From CAVVEQ01 sp963747315 (GTDB taxonomy: Bacteria > Chloroflexota > Anaerolineae > Anaerolineales > Anaerolineaceae): DNA of 64,000 nucleotides. Shown here piece by piece: positions 27,971-36,986 of the stretch; positions within the stretch are counted from its first letter, which is position 1, and each line of letters begins with the position of its first letter. The DNA lies in contig CAVVEQ010000013.1 in the NCBI GenBank assembly GCA_963747315.1, positions 248,001 to 312,000 on the forward strand, given 5' to 3'. Made by a program: the position numbers and the translations under genes. Below the pieces are notes generated by a model. It saw only the letters and a program-made list of their open reading frames with translations, was not told where the DNA came from and did not search any database.

Positions 27971-30138
27971 CGAGGAAATCCCAGGAGCCATTTTCTTCCC
28001 GTAAAAAGAAGCCATCCCCGGGGTCAGTCCAGTATCCCCAGGATGGAATAAGCGATTTTACCGGCACATTTGACCGCTATGGCTGGGATATCCTCGCAGT
28101 TTTTCTCTTCGCGCTCAGCTTCATAAGTTTTATCGGTCTGATCGGTTTGTCCGAGGGGAGCTTCATCACCCCCTGGGCAGCGTTGCTGCGAAAAGGTTTC
28201 GGTTGGGGGGCGTGGTTCCTGGTTATTTTCCTGGCACTTTCGGGATTAATGGTTCTTCGCCGAAGTCACCCCGTCGTGCCCAACCTGGGCTTGGGAAGAG
28301 TGATCGCCCTGGAAGGATTCGCATTCACCATCCTGGCGCTCCTGGCGATTGTTAGCGGAATGTCGCTGGAAGCGGCTGAGAGTGGAAAATTCGGAGGGAT
28401 CATCGGCTGGGGGCTAGCGATGCTTTTGGATCGTTTCCTTCCCACCTTTCTCTCCGCGGTCGTATTCCTCGTTCTTGGTTTTTTCCTTGCGGTGATCGGA
28501 TTCGGTTTCACAGACCGGGTTAAAGCCTTCGCACTGAAAAATCGGGTTGATGATTCAAAGGATGAAAAATCAAATATACCCCAGGAAGGGCAACTGGGCA
28601 GGGCTAATCCACCCAGGATCGTGGACACCACACCTGCGGTGATCCTGGGTGAGGAAGTGATCGGAGGAAATGACGAAGAGAGCAGGGACGACCGGCTGCC
28701 CCCTTTGAATCTGCTTAAGAACGAAACGGTATCCGCTCCGGATAAGTCTGAAATCCGAGAAACAGCGACCCGAATCGAACAATGCCTGGATGAGTTTGGC
28801 GTCCCGGCGAAAGTGATCGGATACCGGGTGGGTCCCACCGTCACCCAATTCGCGGTGGAACCGGGATTTATTGAAAAAACCTCCCAGAATGGCAATATAA
28901 ATCAGCAAAAAGTCCGGGTTTCACAAATATCAAATCTTTCAAAGGATCTCGCCCTGGCACTCGGTGCGGAGCGGCTTCGTATCCAGGCACCGGTGCCAGG
29001 CCATTCTTATGTTGGCATCGAAGTGCCGAATGAGCTCAGCGCCGTGGTGCGTTTGAGGGCGATTCTTGAATCCGAAGCTTTCCAAAAATTAGGCTCCCCC
29101 CTGGCGTTAGCGATCGGACGGGATGTTTCCGGGTCGGCAGTTGTGGCAGACCTGGGGAGGATGCCGCATATGCTCATCGCGGGAACGACCGGTTCCGGCA
29201 AGAGCGTGTGCATCGCTGCGATCACAACCTGCCTGGCGATGAACAACAGCCCATCAGACCTGAGAATGGTAATGCTCGATCCAAAAATGGTGGAGCTCGT
29301 GCGGTTCAACGGAATGCCGCACTTGCATGGGAAGGTAGAAACCGATCCAGCCAGGATGATCGCCGTGCTGCAGTGGTCGCTGGCAGAAATGGATACCCGT
29401 TACAAGTTGATGGAAGGCGCAAATTGCCGCGATCTGGAAACTTACAACCGAAAAATGCAGCGCAAGAAGCAGGCGACCATTCCACGGATCGTTGTCCTGA
29501 TCGATGAACTGGCAGATTTAATGATGGCCAACCCAGAGCAGACCGAATTCAGCCTGGTGCGTCTGGCACAAATGGCCAGGGCTACAGGCATCCATCTAGT
29601 GGTAGCCACACAACGACCAAGCACCAATGTGGTAACCGGCCTCATCAAAGCGAATTTCCCGGCGAGGATGGCTTTCACGGTGGCTTCCTCGGTGGATTCG
29701 CGGGTGATCCTGGATACCAGTGGCGCTGAAACCCTGCTTGGGAGGGGCGACCTCCTTTTCTTGAATCCCGAAGCAGGAGTGCCTCTCCGAGCCCAGGGTG
29801 TGATTGTCACAGATCAGGAGATCGAAAAGGTGATCAATTTCTGGCAGCGCATGGCTCCTGCATCCGGGGATGCCGCCCCCTGGGAGGAGATGGCCTCCGC
29901 TCAGCCGCAGGTGGGCGAGGGATCGGACGACCTGATCGAGCAGGCTATCGATATCGTCCGTCATGCCCGGCACGCCAGCGCATCCATGCTCCAACGCCGC
30001 ATGAGGATCGGTTATCCCCGCGCAGCAAGATTGATCGATGAACTGGAAGAGATGGGGGTCATTGGGCATGCCCAGACCGGTGGCAAGGAGCGGGAGGTGC
30101 TGATCCCACCTGAGGATGACGAAGATTTCGATTCTTGA
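27967..30138 (+). CDS. ftsK: DNA translocase FtsK/SpoIIIE
   Basis: A 723-residue DNA pump that clears chromosome from the division septum. Four transmembrane segments lie at about 40-180, then a linker, the alpha domain (KVIGYRVGPTVTQFAVEPG), the beta ATPase domain with Walker A AGTTGSGKS (about residue 396) and Walker B VVLIDELADLMM, and the gamma winged-helix (MLQRRMRIGYPRAARLIDEL) that recognises KOPS-type DNA. Length is on the short side but all domains are present. Starts inside the stop of the S1 gene. Confidence 0.95.
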   Translation: MTRKSQEPFSSRKKKPSPGSVQYPQDGISDFTGTFDRYGWDILAVFLFALSFISFIGLIGLSEGSFITPWAALLRKGFGWGAWFLVIFLALSGLMVLRRSHPVVPNLGLGRVIALEGFAFTILALLAIVSGMSLEAAESGKFGGIIGWGLAMLLDRFLPTFLSAVVFLVLGFFLAVIGFGFTDRVKAFALKNRVDDSKDEKSNIPQEGQLGRANPPRIVDTTPAVILGEEVIGGNDEESRDDRLPPLNLLKNETVSAPDKSEIRETATRIEQCLDEFGVPAKVIGYRVGPTVTQFAVEPGFIEKTSQNGNINQQKVRVSQISNLSKDLALALGAERLRIQAPVPGHSYVGIEVPNELSAVVRLRAILESEAFQKLGSPLALAIGRDVSGSAVVADLGRMPHMLIAGTTGSGKSVCIAAITTCLAMNNSPSDLRMVMLDPKMVELVRFNGMPHLHGKVETDPARMIAVLQWSLAEMDTRYKLMEGANCRDLETYNRKMQRKKQATIPRIVVLIDELADLMMANPEQTEFSLVRLAQMARATGIHLVVATQRPSTNVVTGLIKANFPARMAFTVASSVDSRVILDTSGAETLLGRGDLLFLNPEAGVPLRAQGVIVTDQEIEKVINFWQRMAPASGDAAPWEEMASAQPQVGEGSDDLIEQAIDIVRHARHASASMLQRRMRIGYPRAARLIDELEEMGVIGHAQTGGKEREVLIPPEDDEDFDS

Positions 30139-30187
30139 TACAATAGTACGCTTTCATCTGATTATTTTTGATTGAATGGAGTGAAAC

Positions 30188-30838
30188 ATGGGCGAACAAG
30201 CCGCAGCACCCAAACCAACCTTTACTGATAAGATGCGCGTAATCATGAAGGGAATCGTCACACCAATTGTCATTTTTCTAAATAAAATCGGGGTCACTCC
30301 AAACGTAGTTACGATTATCGGCCTGCTCGGGAATGTCGCAGCTGCGGTCTTGATAGCAATGGGTTATATTCCCATCGGCGGTCTGGTGGCATTGCTTGCC
30401 GGCGCTTGTGATGGTTTGGACGGTTCGCTCGCACGCTTACGAAATGAAGTCTCTCCATGGGGTGCTTTTGTAGATTCAGTGACCGACAGGTACTCGGAAC
30501 TCATCATTCTTCTGGGTCTGCTCGTCTATTATGAGACGACCGGTGATGGAAAAATGATGATACTGGTCTATGTGGCTGCAATAGGGACAGTGCTCGTCTC
30601 CTACGTTAAAGCAAGAGCGGAAGGTCTTGGTTACACAGCCAAGATAGGGATTCTCAGCCGCATGGAGCGCTACCTTGTATTGATTCCCTGCTTGATTTTC
30701 AATATCCCCTGGCTGGCGGTGTGGATCTTCGCCATTTTTGCCAATATCACTGCGGTCCAGCGGATCTACGCAGTCCGCACCCAGGCTTATGAAAAGTTAA
30801 AAACGTCATCACAACCCGAAACCAAGGAACTCAAATGA
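30188..30838 (+). CDS. CDP-alcohol phosphatidyltransferase
   Basis: A 216-residue integral membrane enzyme that joins a CDP-diacylglycerol lipid to an alcohol. The catalytic signature DG(x)2AR(x)8G(x)3D(x)3D is seen as CDGLDGSLARLRNEVSPWG followed by AFVDSVTDR. It could make phosphatidylglycerol-phosphate (PgsA-like) or phosphatidylinositol-phosphate-type lipid; the sequence does not decide. The stop overlaps the lgt start by the ATGA arrangement, so it is co-expressed with lgt, which uses phosphatidylglycerol as lipid donor. Confidence 0.88.
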   Translation: MGEQAAAPKPTFTDKMRVIMKGIVTPIVIFLNKIGVTPNVVTIIGLLGNVAAAVLIAMGYIPIGGLVALLAGACDGLDGSLARLRNEVSPWGAFVDSVTDRYSELIILLGLLVYYETTGDGKMMILVYVAAIGTVLVSYVKARAEGLGYTAKIGILSRMERYLVLIPCLIFNIPWLAVWIFAIFANITAVQRIYAVRTQAYEKLKTSSQPETKELK

Positions 30839-31836
30839 ATCTTCCCCTACGCGAAGGAATCAGTATAGATCTTTCGTTCTTACATCTCTCTGATGTCCTG
30901 GTCATTCTCCTTGTATTGATCCTTTCTTTCTTCAATGTTCTACCCAGTCTGAAGATCAAACAAAAATGGCTCCAGGTAGTTGTTTATATCCTCATAATCC
31001 TGGCACTGGCAGCAATCGTAAGATTGGTATTTGTCACAGCCCCTCTGGGCTTACTCCACATCCGCTGGTACGGTGTCCTCATCATGGGGGGAGCACTAGC
31101 TGCAGCCTGGCTTTCCACGGTTGAGGCGAAAAGGCGAGGGCTAAACCCGAACGAAGTTTGGGAGATGCTACCGTGGTTGCTCGTAGCGGGGATAATCGGC
31201 GCCAGGTTGTGGCATGTCTTTCTCCCTCCCGCCTCGCACATTGCTGCTGGTTTGACCACGCAATATTACCTGACCCATCCTTTGGACGCGATCGCTATCT
31301 GGCGCGGCGGGGTGGGCATCCCTGGAGCGGTGATCGGCGGTTTGATAGCTCTCTTGATCTATACCCGGATCCGCCATTTGAACTTTGGACAATGGACCGA
31401 CATCGTTGCTCCCGGTCTGGCACTCGCCCAGGCGATCGGTCGCTGGGGAAATTACCTGAACCAGGAAATCTACGGTGCACCCACGAATCTTCCCTGGGCG
31501 ATCAAGATCGACCCTCAATTCCGCTTATCGCAATACGCCGACCAGCAAACCTATCATCCCCTCTTCGCGTATGAAAGCCTGTGGAACCTCGCAAACATGA
31601 CCCTGCTGCTTTGGTTGGGTAGAAAATTCCAGGATAAGCTCATGAACGGCGATCTATTCCTGGTCTACGTTATGTTCTACGCATTTGGACGGTTCTGGTT
31701 GGAATTTCTACGCCTGGATCCCGCTCCGGTAGCTGGCTTCAATTTCAATCAGTCTTTCATGGCGGTGCTATTTGTGGGTTGCGGTGTGATTCTTCTTGTT
31801 CGGCACCTGGTTTCTGCCCGAAAAAAGAACGCATAA
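30835..31836 (+). CDS. lgt: Prolipoprotein diacylglyceryl transferase
   Basis: A 333-residue membrane enzyme transferring diacylglycerol from phosphatidylglycerol to the lipobox Cys of prolipoproteins. The Lgt signature GRWGNYLNQEIYG and the RWYGVLIMGG and GARLWHV stretches are present. The N-terminus carries about 60 extra hydrophobic residues (two additional membrane segments) before the conserved core. Works ahead of LspA. The gene is coupled to the CDP-alcohol transferase and followed by a strong terminator. Confidence 0.93.
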   Translation: MNLPLREGISIDLSFLHLSDVLVILLVLILSFFNVLPSLKIKQKWLQVVVYILIILALAAIVRLVFVTAPLGLLHIRWYGVLIMGGALAAAWLSTVEAKRRGLNPNEVWEMLPWLLVAGIIGARLWHVFLPPASHIAAGLTTQYYLTHPLDAIAIWRGGVGIPGAVIGGLIALLIYTRIRHLNFGQWTDIVAPGLALAQAIGRWGNYLNQEIYGAPTNLPWAIKIDPQFRLSQYADQQTYHPLFAYESLWNLANMTLLLWLGRKFQDKLMNGDLFLVYVMFYAFGRFWLEFLRLDPAPVAGFNFNQSFMAVLFVGCGVILLVRHLVSARKKNA

Positions 31837-31862
31837 ATATTCTCTGGTCAGATTGATATATG

Positions 31863-31890
31863 ACCTCCCGCTTACCGGGAGGTTATTATT
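31863..31890 (+). terminator. Intrinsic terminator after lgt
   Basis: ACCTCCCG (31863-31870) pairs with CGGGAGGT (31876-31883) around a 5-base loop, followed by TATTATT. Confidence 0.85.
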
Positions 31891-31963
31891 AACCTAACAA
31901 TTCTGTATACGCGGGTAGAGAGAAAATCTCTATAATGATGATGTTTCTTCTTGGAGCGAATCC

Positions 31964-32903
31964 GTGATTATTGCTGAGGACCTCACCAAAGTTTTTGACA
32001 AATTCACCGCAGTAGACGGGGTAAATCTGGTTGTTCCCCCCGGAAGGGTGCTGGTTTTGCTGGGACCCAATGGTGCCGGAAAAACCACTACGGTGCGAAT
32101 GCTCACATCGATTCTGCGACCAACTAGAGGCAGGGCAGTAGTTGCGGGGTACGACGTAGTCAGGGAACCTCAGAAGGTGCGCGAATCCGTGGGTGTATTG
32201 ACGGAGCATCATGGTTTATATAACCGTATGAATGCGGCGGAATACCTGGATTTTTACGGCCAGTTATACGGGATGACGAATAACACCCGTCAGCAAAGGA
32301 TCGATGCCCTCCTGGAAGATTTTGGTTTACTTGGAGATAAAAAACGAAAGCTCGGTGAATTTTCCAAGGGAATGCGACAGAAATTGGCTCTTGTCCGCGC
32401 ATTGATGAATGAACCACCTGTGCTGCTGCTGGATGAACCCACTTCTGCGATGGACCCCGAAAGCGCTCGGGTCGTGCGGGATGGTATCCACCAACTACGC
32501 TCCTCCTCGCGGTCTATCATTCTCTGCACCCATAACCTTTTAGAAGCGGAGGAATTGGCGGACCAGATCGCGATCATCCGGAAAGGCCGGATCATAATGA
32601 GTGGATCGCCATCAGAATTGAAACATAAGCTGCTGGGACCACCGGAGTTTGAAGCCCATCTGACAGGGAGAATTGATGGAAAGCAGCTCGATCTTCCGCA
32701 AGGAGTGGCTGTGCTCTCCCGCGGAGAGGATTGGGTGCGATTCCAAGTGGACGATCCTTTAAATAATCAATCCAATGTTGATCGAAAAGATGGTGAGCTC
32801 CGGGTTGGGGATCTTATCCTTCAATGAAGTTCACCGTACGCTGGAATCAGCGTACCTGGAAGCGATGCGTTCGGCGGGCAATGGAGGCGGGAATGGCAGT
32901 TGA
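31964..32903 (+). CDS. ABC transporter ATP-binding protein, one frameshift
   Basis: Nucleotide-binding subunit of an ABC-2 type exporter. Walker A LGPNGAGKTT, the ABC signature FSKGMRQKLA, Walker B LLLDEPTSAMD and the switch His in CTHNLLEAEEL are all present. The start is GTG, with TATAAT about 45 bases upstream. The literal frame ends at 32827, but removing one base near 32764-32771 gives NPMLIEKMVSSGLGI and SFNEVHRTLESAYLEAM, the normal C-terminus, with the stop at 32901-32903. The permease gene begins inside this end. Confidence 0.9.
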
Positions 32904-34320
32904 ATTCAAGCCTGCGTTCGCCATAACCGCGCGGGAAGTTCGGGATCAATTCCGTGATTGGCGCATTATTTTCCCAATCATCGGATTGACGCTGTTCTTC
33001 CCATTCCTGATGAATTTCACCGCACGCCGCCTGCTCGACTTCGTCAACGAATACGGAGCTTCCATCATTGGCGAGCGGCTGGTCCCATTCCTGATGATGA
33101 TCGTCGGGTTTTTCCCGATCTCGGTATCGCTCGTGATCGCGCTGGAATCCTTCGTCGGCGAAAAGGAAAGGGGTTCCATTGAACCCTTATTGAGCACGCC
33201 CCTAAAAGACTGGCAGCTTTATGTGGGCAAGCTGCTTTCTTCGATCGTTCCACCGTTGGTGGGGAGCTTCTTCGGTATGTTTGTATATATGGTCGGCCTG
33301 GTCGCCCGGGATGTTCCGCTGCCTTCCCCGGACCTTACATTATTGATCTTCTGCCTGACTATTGTCCAGGCAATCGTGATGGTCAGCGGAGCGGTTGTCA
33401 TTTCCAGCCAGGCTACTTCGATACGCGCTGCGAATTTATTGGCAAGCTTTATTATCATTCCTATAGCTCTCCTGATCCAGGCGGAGAGTGTGGTCATGTT
33501 CTGGGGGAACTATGCCACGCTTTGGTGGTTGGTTTTCGGATTGTTCATTTTCGCTGTGTTACTTACGCGGGTTGGACTGGCGCACTTCCGCAGGGAGGAG
33601 CTGCTGGGCAGGGAGATCGACGTCTTAAACATCCGTTGGGGAGGAAGCGTTTTTATCAAAGCATTTATGGGTGAAGCGCGAAATCCAGGCGAATGGTACC
33701 GCAAGGAAATTCCGATAAGCCTGAGACGCTTGCGATTGGCGGTATTGCTGACAACCATCATCGTAGTAATTGCGGTTTTAATTGGGGTAGATCTGATACG
33801 CTCTTTCCAGATCCCCATTGGAGAAACAAGTTTAAAGGATATGGGTGAAAATATTTATTCCGCGCTGCAATCGATCCCGGGTGGATCGGGCACTGTCATA
33901 CTGGCGATTTTTTGGCAGAATTTCCGGGTGGTCCTGATTTCCATGGTGCTTGGCGCACTATCCTTCGGTATCCTGGGAGTAATACCTCTGATCGCATCCA
34001 TGGGAGTCGTGGGTTACCTGCTCAGCCTGCTTGCGACAAACGGTTTATCGCCCGCCCAGTACCTGCTGGGATTAATTCTCCCACATGGCATATTCGAAAT
34101 TCCCGCTCTTATTATCGCCAGTGCGGCGGTTTTGCGGGGAGGAGCGCTGCTTGCCGCCCCGGATGAAGAAAAAAATATTGGTCAATCATTTATTGAATCC
34201 CTTGGGGATTGGTGTAAACTTACCGTAGGGGTAGTGATACCATTGCTTATCATCGCTGCTTGTGTGGAGGTTTGGATCACCCCCCTGGTTGCGACTTATC
34301 TGATCCCGATGATCCCATAA
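32893..34320 (+). CDS. ABC-2 permease fused to a SpoIIM (DUF95) membrane domain
   Basis: A 475-residue membrane protein. The first 260 or so residues form an ABC-2 permease (ESFVGEKERGSIEPLLSTPL is the conserved cytoplasmic coupling region). The C-terminal 180 residues match SpoIIM: GTVILAIFWQNFRVVLISMV, then LGLILPHGIFEIPALIIASA, then VLRGGALLA. The start at 32893 (MAVEFKPAFAI) overlaps the ATPase stop; an earlier ATG at 32824 lies inside the ATPase. SpoIIM is an engulfment factor in spore-formers but is widespread elsewhere with unknown function. Together with the upstream ATPase it forms a complete exporter of unknown substrate. Confidence 0.88.
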   Translation: MAVEFKPAFAITAREVRDQFRDWRIIFPIIGLTLFFPFLMNFTARRLLDFVNEYGASIIGERLVPFLMMIVGFFPISVSLVIALESFVGEKERGSIEPLLSTPLKDWQLYVGKLLSSIVPPLVGSFFGMFVYMVGLVARDVPLPSPDLTLLIFCLTIVQAIVMVSGAVVISSQATSIRAANLLASFIIIPIALLIQAESVVMFWGNYATLWWLVFGLFIFAVLLTRVGLAHFRREELLGREIDVLNIRWGGSVFIKAFMGEARNPGEWYRKEIPISLRRLRLAVLLTTIIVVIAVLIGVDLIRSFQIPIGETSLKDMGENIYSALQSIPGGSGTVILAIFWQNFRVVLISMVLGALSFGILGVIPLIASMGVVGYLLSLLATNGLSPAQYLLGLILPHGIFEIPALIIASAAVLRGGALLAAPDEEKNIGQSFIESLGDWCKLTVGVVIPLLIIAACVEVWITPLVATYLIPMIP

Positions 34321-34333
34321 GGGAGGAATAAAA

Positions 34334-35092
34334 ATGGGAAAGGTCATTTTACTAGGTACAGCCTCGTTCATCCCGACAGAAGAAGCGGATAACACTCATC
34401 TTGCCATCCTGGCGGGGAACCGCAAAGTTCTGGTGGATACTGCTACGAATCCTTTCTTGAGCCTAAAAAAGGGCGGGATCGAGCCCAACGTAATTACGGA
34501 CCTTGTCCTGACCCATTTTCATCCTGATCACGTTTCAGGTTTGCCGATCCTGATCATGGGAATGTGGTTCACCGGTCGGAAAACCGAACTGTATATCCAT
34601 GGCCTTGATTACACCCTGGATCGGGCGAAAAAGATGCTTGAGTCTATTCAACATCTCAGCCTGGGCGAATATGTTCCATGTTCACTATCACACAATTGCA
34701 GGAGAAGGATTATCACCCTTGATCCTGGATGAGGATCTTCACCTTTATGGAGCAGAGGTGAAACATCTGGTACCCACTTTGGGGATCAGGGCGGAATTTC
34801 CAATCGTCCGGGAAAGTCCTCGCGTACTCCTGCGATACGGAACCCTGCGAAGCGGTGGAGTTATTAGCGGCGAAAGCAGATTTCCTGCTGCATGAATCCG
34901 CGGGAAATTCGAAAGGCCATTCCTCGCCAAAGCAGGCCGGGGAAACTGCTGAAAAAGCAGGTGTAAAGACCCTTTACCTGATCCATTACCCGGGTGAAAA
35001 CATGACCGAACCTTCACCTGCGTGAGGCGGGTGAGGTCTTCCAGGGTACTGTTATCGCGGCCAGAGATTTGATGACGATCGACCTGGATTAA
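34334..35092 (+). pseudogene. Metallo-beta-lactamase-fold hydrolase (RNase Z-like), several frameshifts
   Basis: Metallo-beta-lactamase superfamily protein. The zinc-binding signature THFHPDHVSGLP is intact at about residues 58-69. After residue about 112 the frame changes near 34670-34690 into HYHTIAGEGLSPLILDEDLH, again near 34800 into SGKVLAYSCDTEPCEA and FLLHESAGNSKGHSSPKQ, and once more near 35005 into NLHLREAGEVFQG, ending at 35092. These pieces match the RNase Z/AhpD-type MBL order with its LLHES motif. The gene begins 14 bases after the ABC exporter. Three or more shifts make it a pseudogene as read, possibly through sequence error. Confidence 0.78.
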
Positions 35093-35593
35093 TTACCAAC
35101 CACTGAGAAATTGACGCCACTCCTGGTTTTCCTGGAGGTGATGCGCATAAATATATTCTGCTGAAGCGGGTGGTTCCACCGGGTGGTGGAGCAGGCGCAT
35201 CCCGGCTTCTTCGATCCTTCTTCCGCCTTTTCTGTGGTTGCACTGCGAACAGGCAGCCACAACATTCAACCAGGCGTGGGGACCTCCGAGATGACGTGGA
35301 ATGACATGATCGATTGTCAGGTCAGAAACCTGCCTACCGCAATACTGGCAGGTGAAACCATCCCGGCGTAGAATTTCTTTACGTGCCAGTCGGACAGAAG
35401 GCCGGGGGCGGCGAACCATTTTATGCAAGCGGATCACTGATGGCCGGGGAAAGGAGTTCTGGGCAGTGCGCACAAAGCCACGGCCATCCAGTACGAGTGT
35501 GGCTTTTTCGGTGAGCATTAATCCCAGGGCGCGATGCATGTTGCAGACATTGAGGGGCTCAAAATTTGCATTCAAAACCAGTACGGCTTCCAT
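35093..35593 (-). CDS. HNH endonuclease
   Basis: A 166-residue HNH nuclease of the small stand-alone type common in many bacteria. The zinc-ribbon/HNH core is CQYCGRQVSDLTIDHVIPRH, then CSQCNHRKGGR. The N-terminal LVLNANFEPLNVCNMHRALG is the family's usual start. A TGNTATAAT extended -10 element lies just upstream on the minus strand. Function unknown. Its stop abuts the MBL gene's stop. Confidence 0.9.
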   Translation of the reverse strand: MEAVLVLNANFEPLNVCNMHRALGLMLTEKATLVLDGRGFVRTAQNSFPRPSVIRLHKMVRRPRPSVRLARKEILRRDGFTCQYCGRQVSDLTIDHVIPRHLGGPHAWLNVVAACSQCNHRKGGRRIEEAGMRLLHHPVEPPASAEYIYAHHLQENQEWRQFLSGW

Positions 35594-35741
35594 GGCAGCA
35601 CCAATGCATGCGATTATAGCACCAGTGGTGATGCAAAACCGCCAAGCATTAAATGCGCATAGCCATTCTGATGTTTTTCACAAAATCATTAAATAGATCC
35701 ATTATTATTACGGCTGGTATAATCCGCTCTATCTTTTTCTT

Positions 35742-36972
35742 ATGGAGGCCAGGGTGAACATCGAGGATCAAGTTGCCCTATTAATGCAGGGAACAGAATA
35801 CGGGGATGAAGAAGTAAAGACTTCCATGACCAGGGAGCTGCGGGAACGTTTGATTCTGGCAGAGAAAGAGAATAGAACCCTGCGCGTTTATTGTGGTTAC
35901 GATCCAAGGAAAGCCGATCTGCACCTAGGGCACACAATAACCATGCGAAAGCTGCGCCAATTTCAGGACCTGGGACATGAAGTCACCTTCCTGATAGGTA
36001 CATATACCTCTCTTATCGGTGATCCGTCTGATAAAAATGTCCTCCGGCCATTAATGAGCGAAGAAGAGATAGAAGCCAACGCGCAGACTTACGCGCAACA
36101 AGCCTTTCGTATCCTGGACCCAAATAAAACTACCATCCGGTACAACGCAGAGTGGCTGCAAAAACTTACCTTCGCCGATCTGATCCATCTTGCATCCAAT
36201 TTCACCGTCCAGCAATTCCTGACGCGCGAAAATTTCAAATTACGCTTCGAGCGAGGAGATGCGATTTACCTTCATGAGACTTTTTATTCAATTATGCAAG
36301 GGTATGACGCTTACGCGTTGAAAACCGATGTCCAGGTTGGTGGAACAGACCAGCTTTTCAATATTCTCACCGCGGGTAGAAAACTGATGACCTTCATGGG
36401 TGAAAAACCAAACATAGGGATTATCATGGGAATTTTGCCAGGAACGGATGGCGTTGTGCGCATGTCAAAATCTTTGGGCAACCATATTCCCATCGATACC
36501 AACGCAGAAGATATGTTTGGCAAAGCTTATGAGTCTGCCGGATAGCGCCATGCCTGTCTATTTTCGACTGGTCACACGCTGGTCACCTGCAGAGGTGATG
36601 CAAAGAGAACTCGACTTGAAGGAAGACAGGATCCATCCGCGGGACGCAAAAATGTTACTCGCCAAGGATGTGACATCTTCTTTATACGGAGAAGAAGCAG
36701 CGTCCAAAGCCCAAGGTGATTTTATTCGGCGTTTTCAAAAACATGACCTACCGAATGAGATGCCGGAAGTGCGCATCACCTCCGGGCAGACCGTTTTAGA
36801 CGTACTGACGGCTTGCAATTTTATATCCACACGCAGTGAAGGCAGGCGTCTGTTGGATCAAAAAGGTGTCAAGCTGGATGGCGAGGTGTTGGCGGATGGC
36901 ATGCTTGTTTTCCCGCACTCAGGCGTGCTGCAAGTGGGCAAACGGCATTTCGCACGTATCGTTCTGGACTGA
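35742..36972 (+). CDS. tyrS: Tyrosyl-tRNA synthetase, one frameshift
   Basis: Class I tyrosyl-tRNA synthetase charging tRNA-Tyr. The HLGHTI box, CGYDPRKADLHLGH start, GGTDQLFN and VRMSKSLGN (KMSKS) are present, and the C-terminus carries an S4 RNA-binding domain (NFISTRSEGRRLLDQKGVKL). The frame breaks near 36536: GGCAAAGCTTATGAG should read without the C, giving GKVMSLPDSAMPVYF, which continues in the other frame to 36972. An essential gene with a single 1-base insertion strongly suggests a sequencing error. An extended -10 TGGTATAAT is at 35715-35723. Confidence 0.93.
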
Positions 36973-36986
36973 GACAAAATTCTGGC

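Noticed and set aside
28266..28895. Open frame of 209 codons opposite ftsK
   Set aside because: Antisense of conserved FtsK coding sequence; codon composition explains the lack of stops.
36526..36545. AAGCTT (HindIII site) at the tyrS frameshift, possibly a cloning scar
   Set aside because: A single site by chance is common and the extra C alone explains the shift; no vector sequence is visible on either side.
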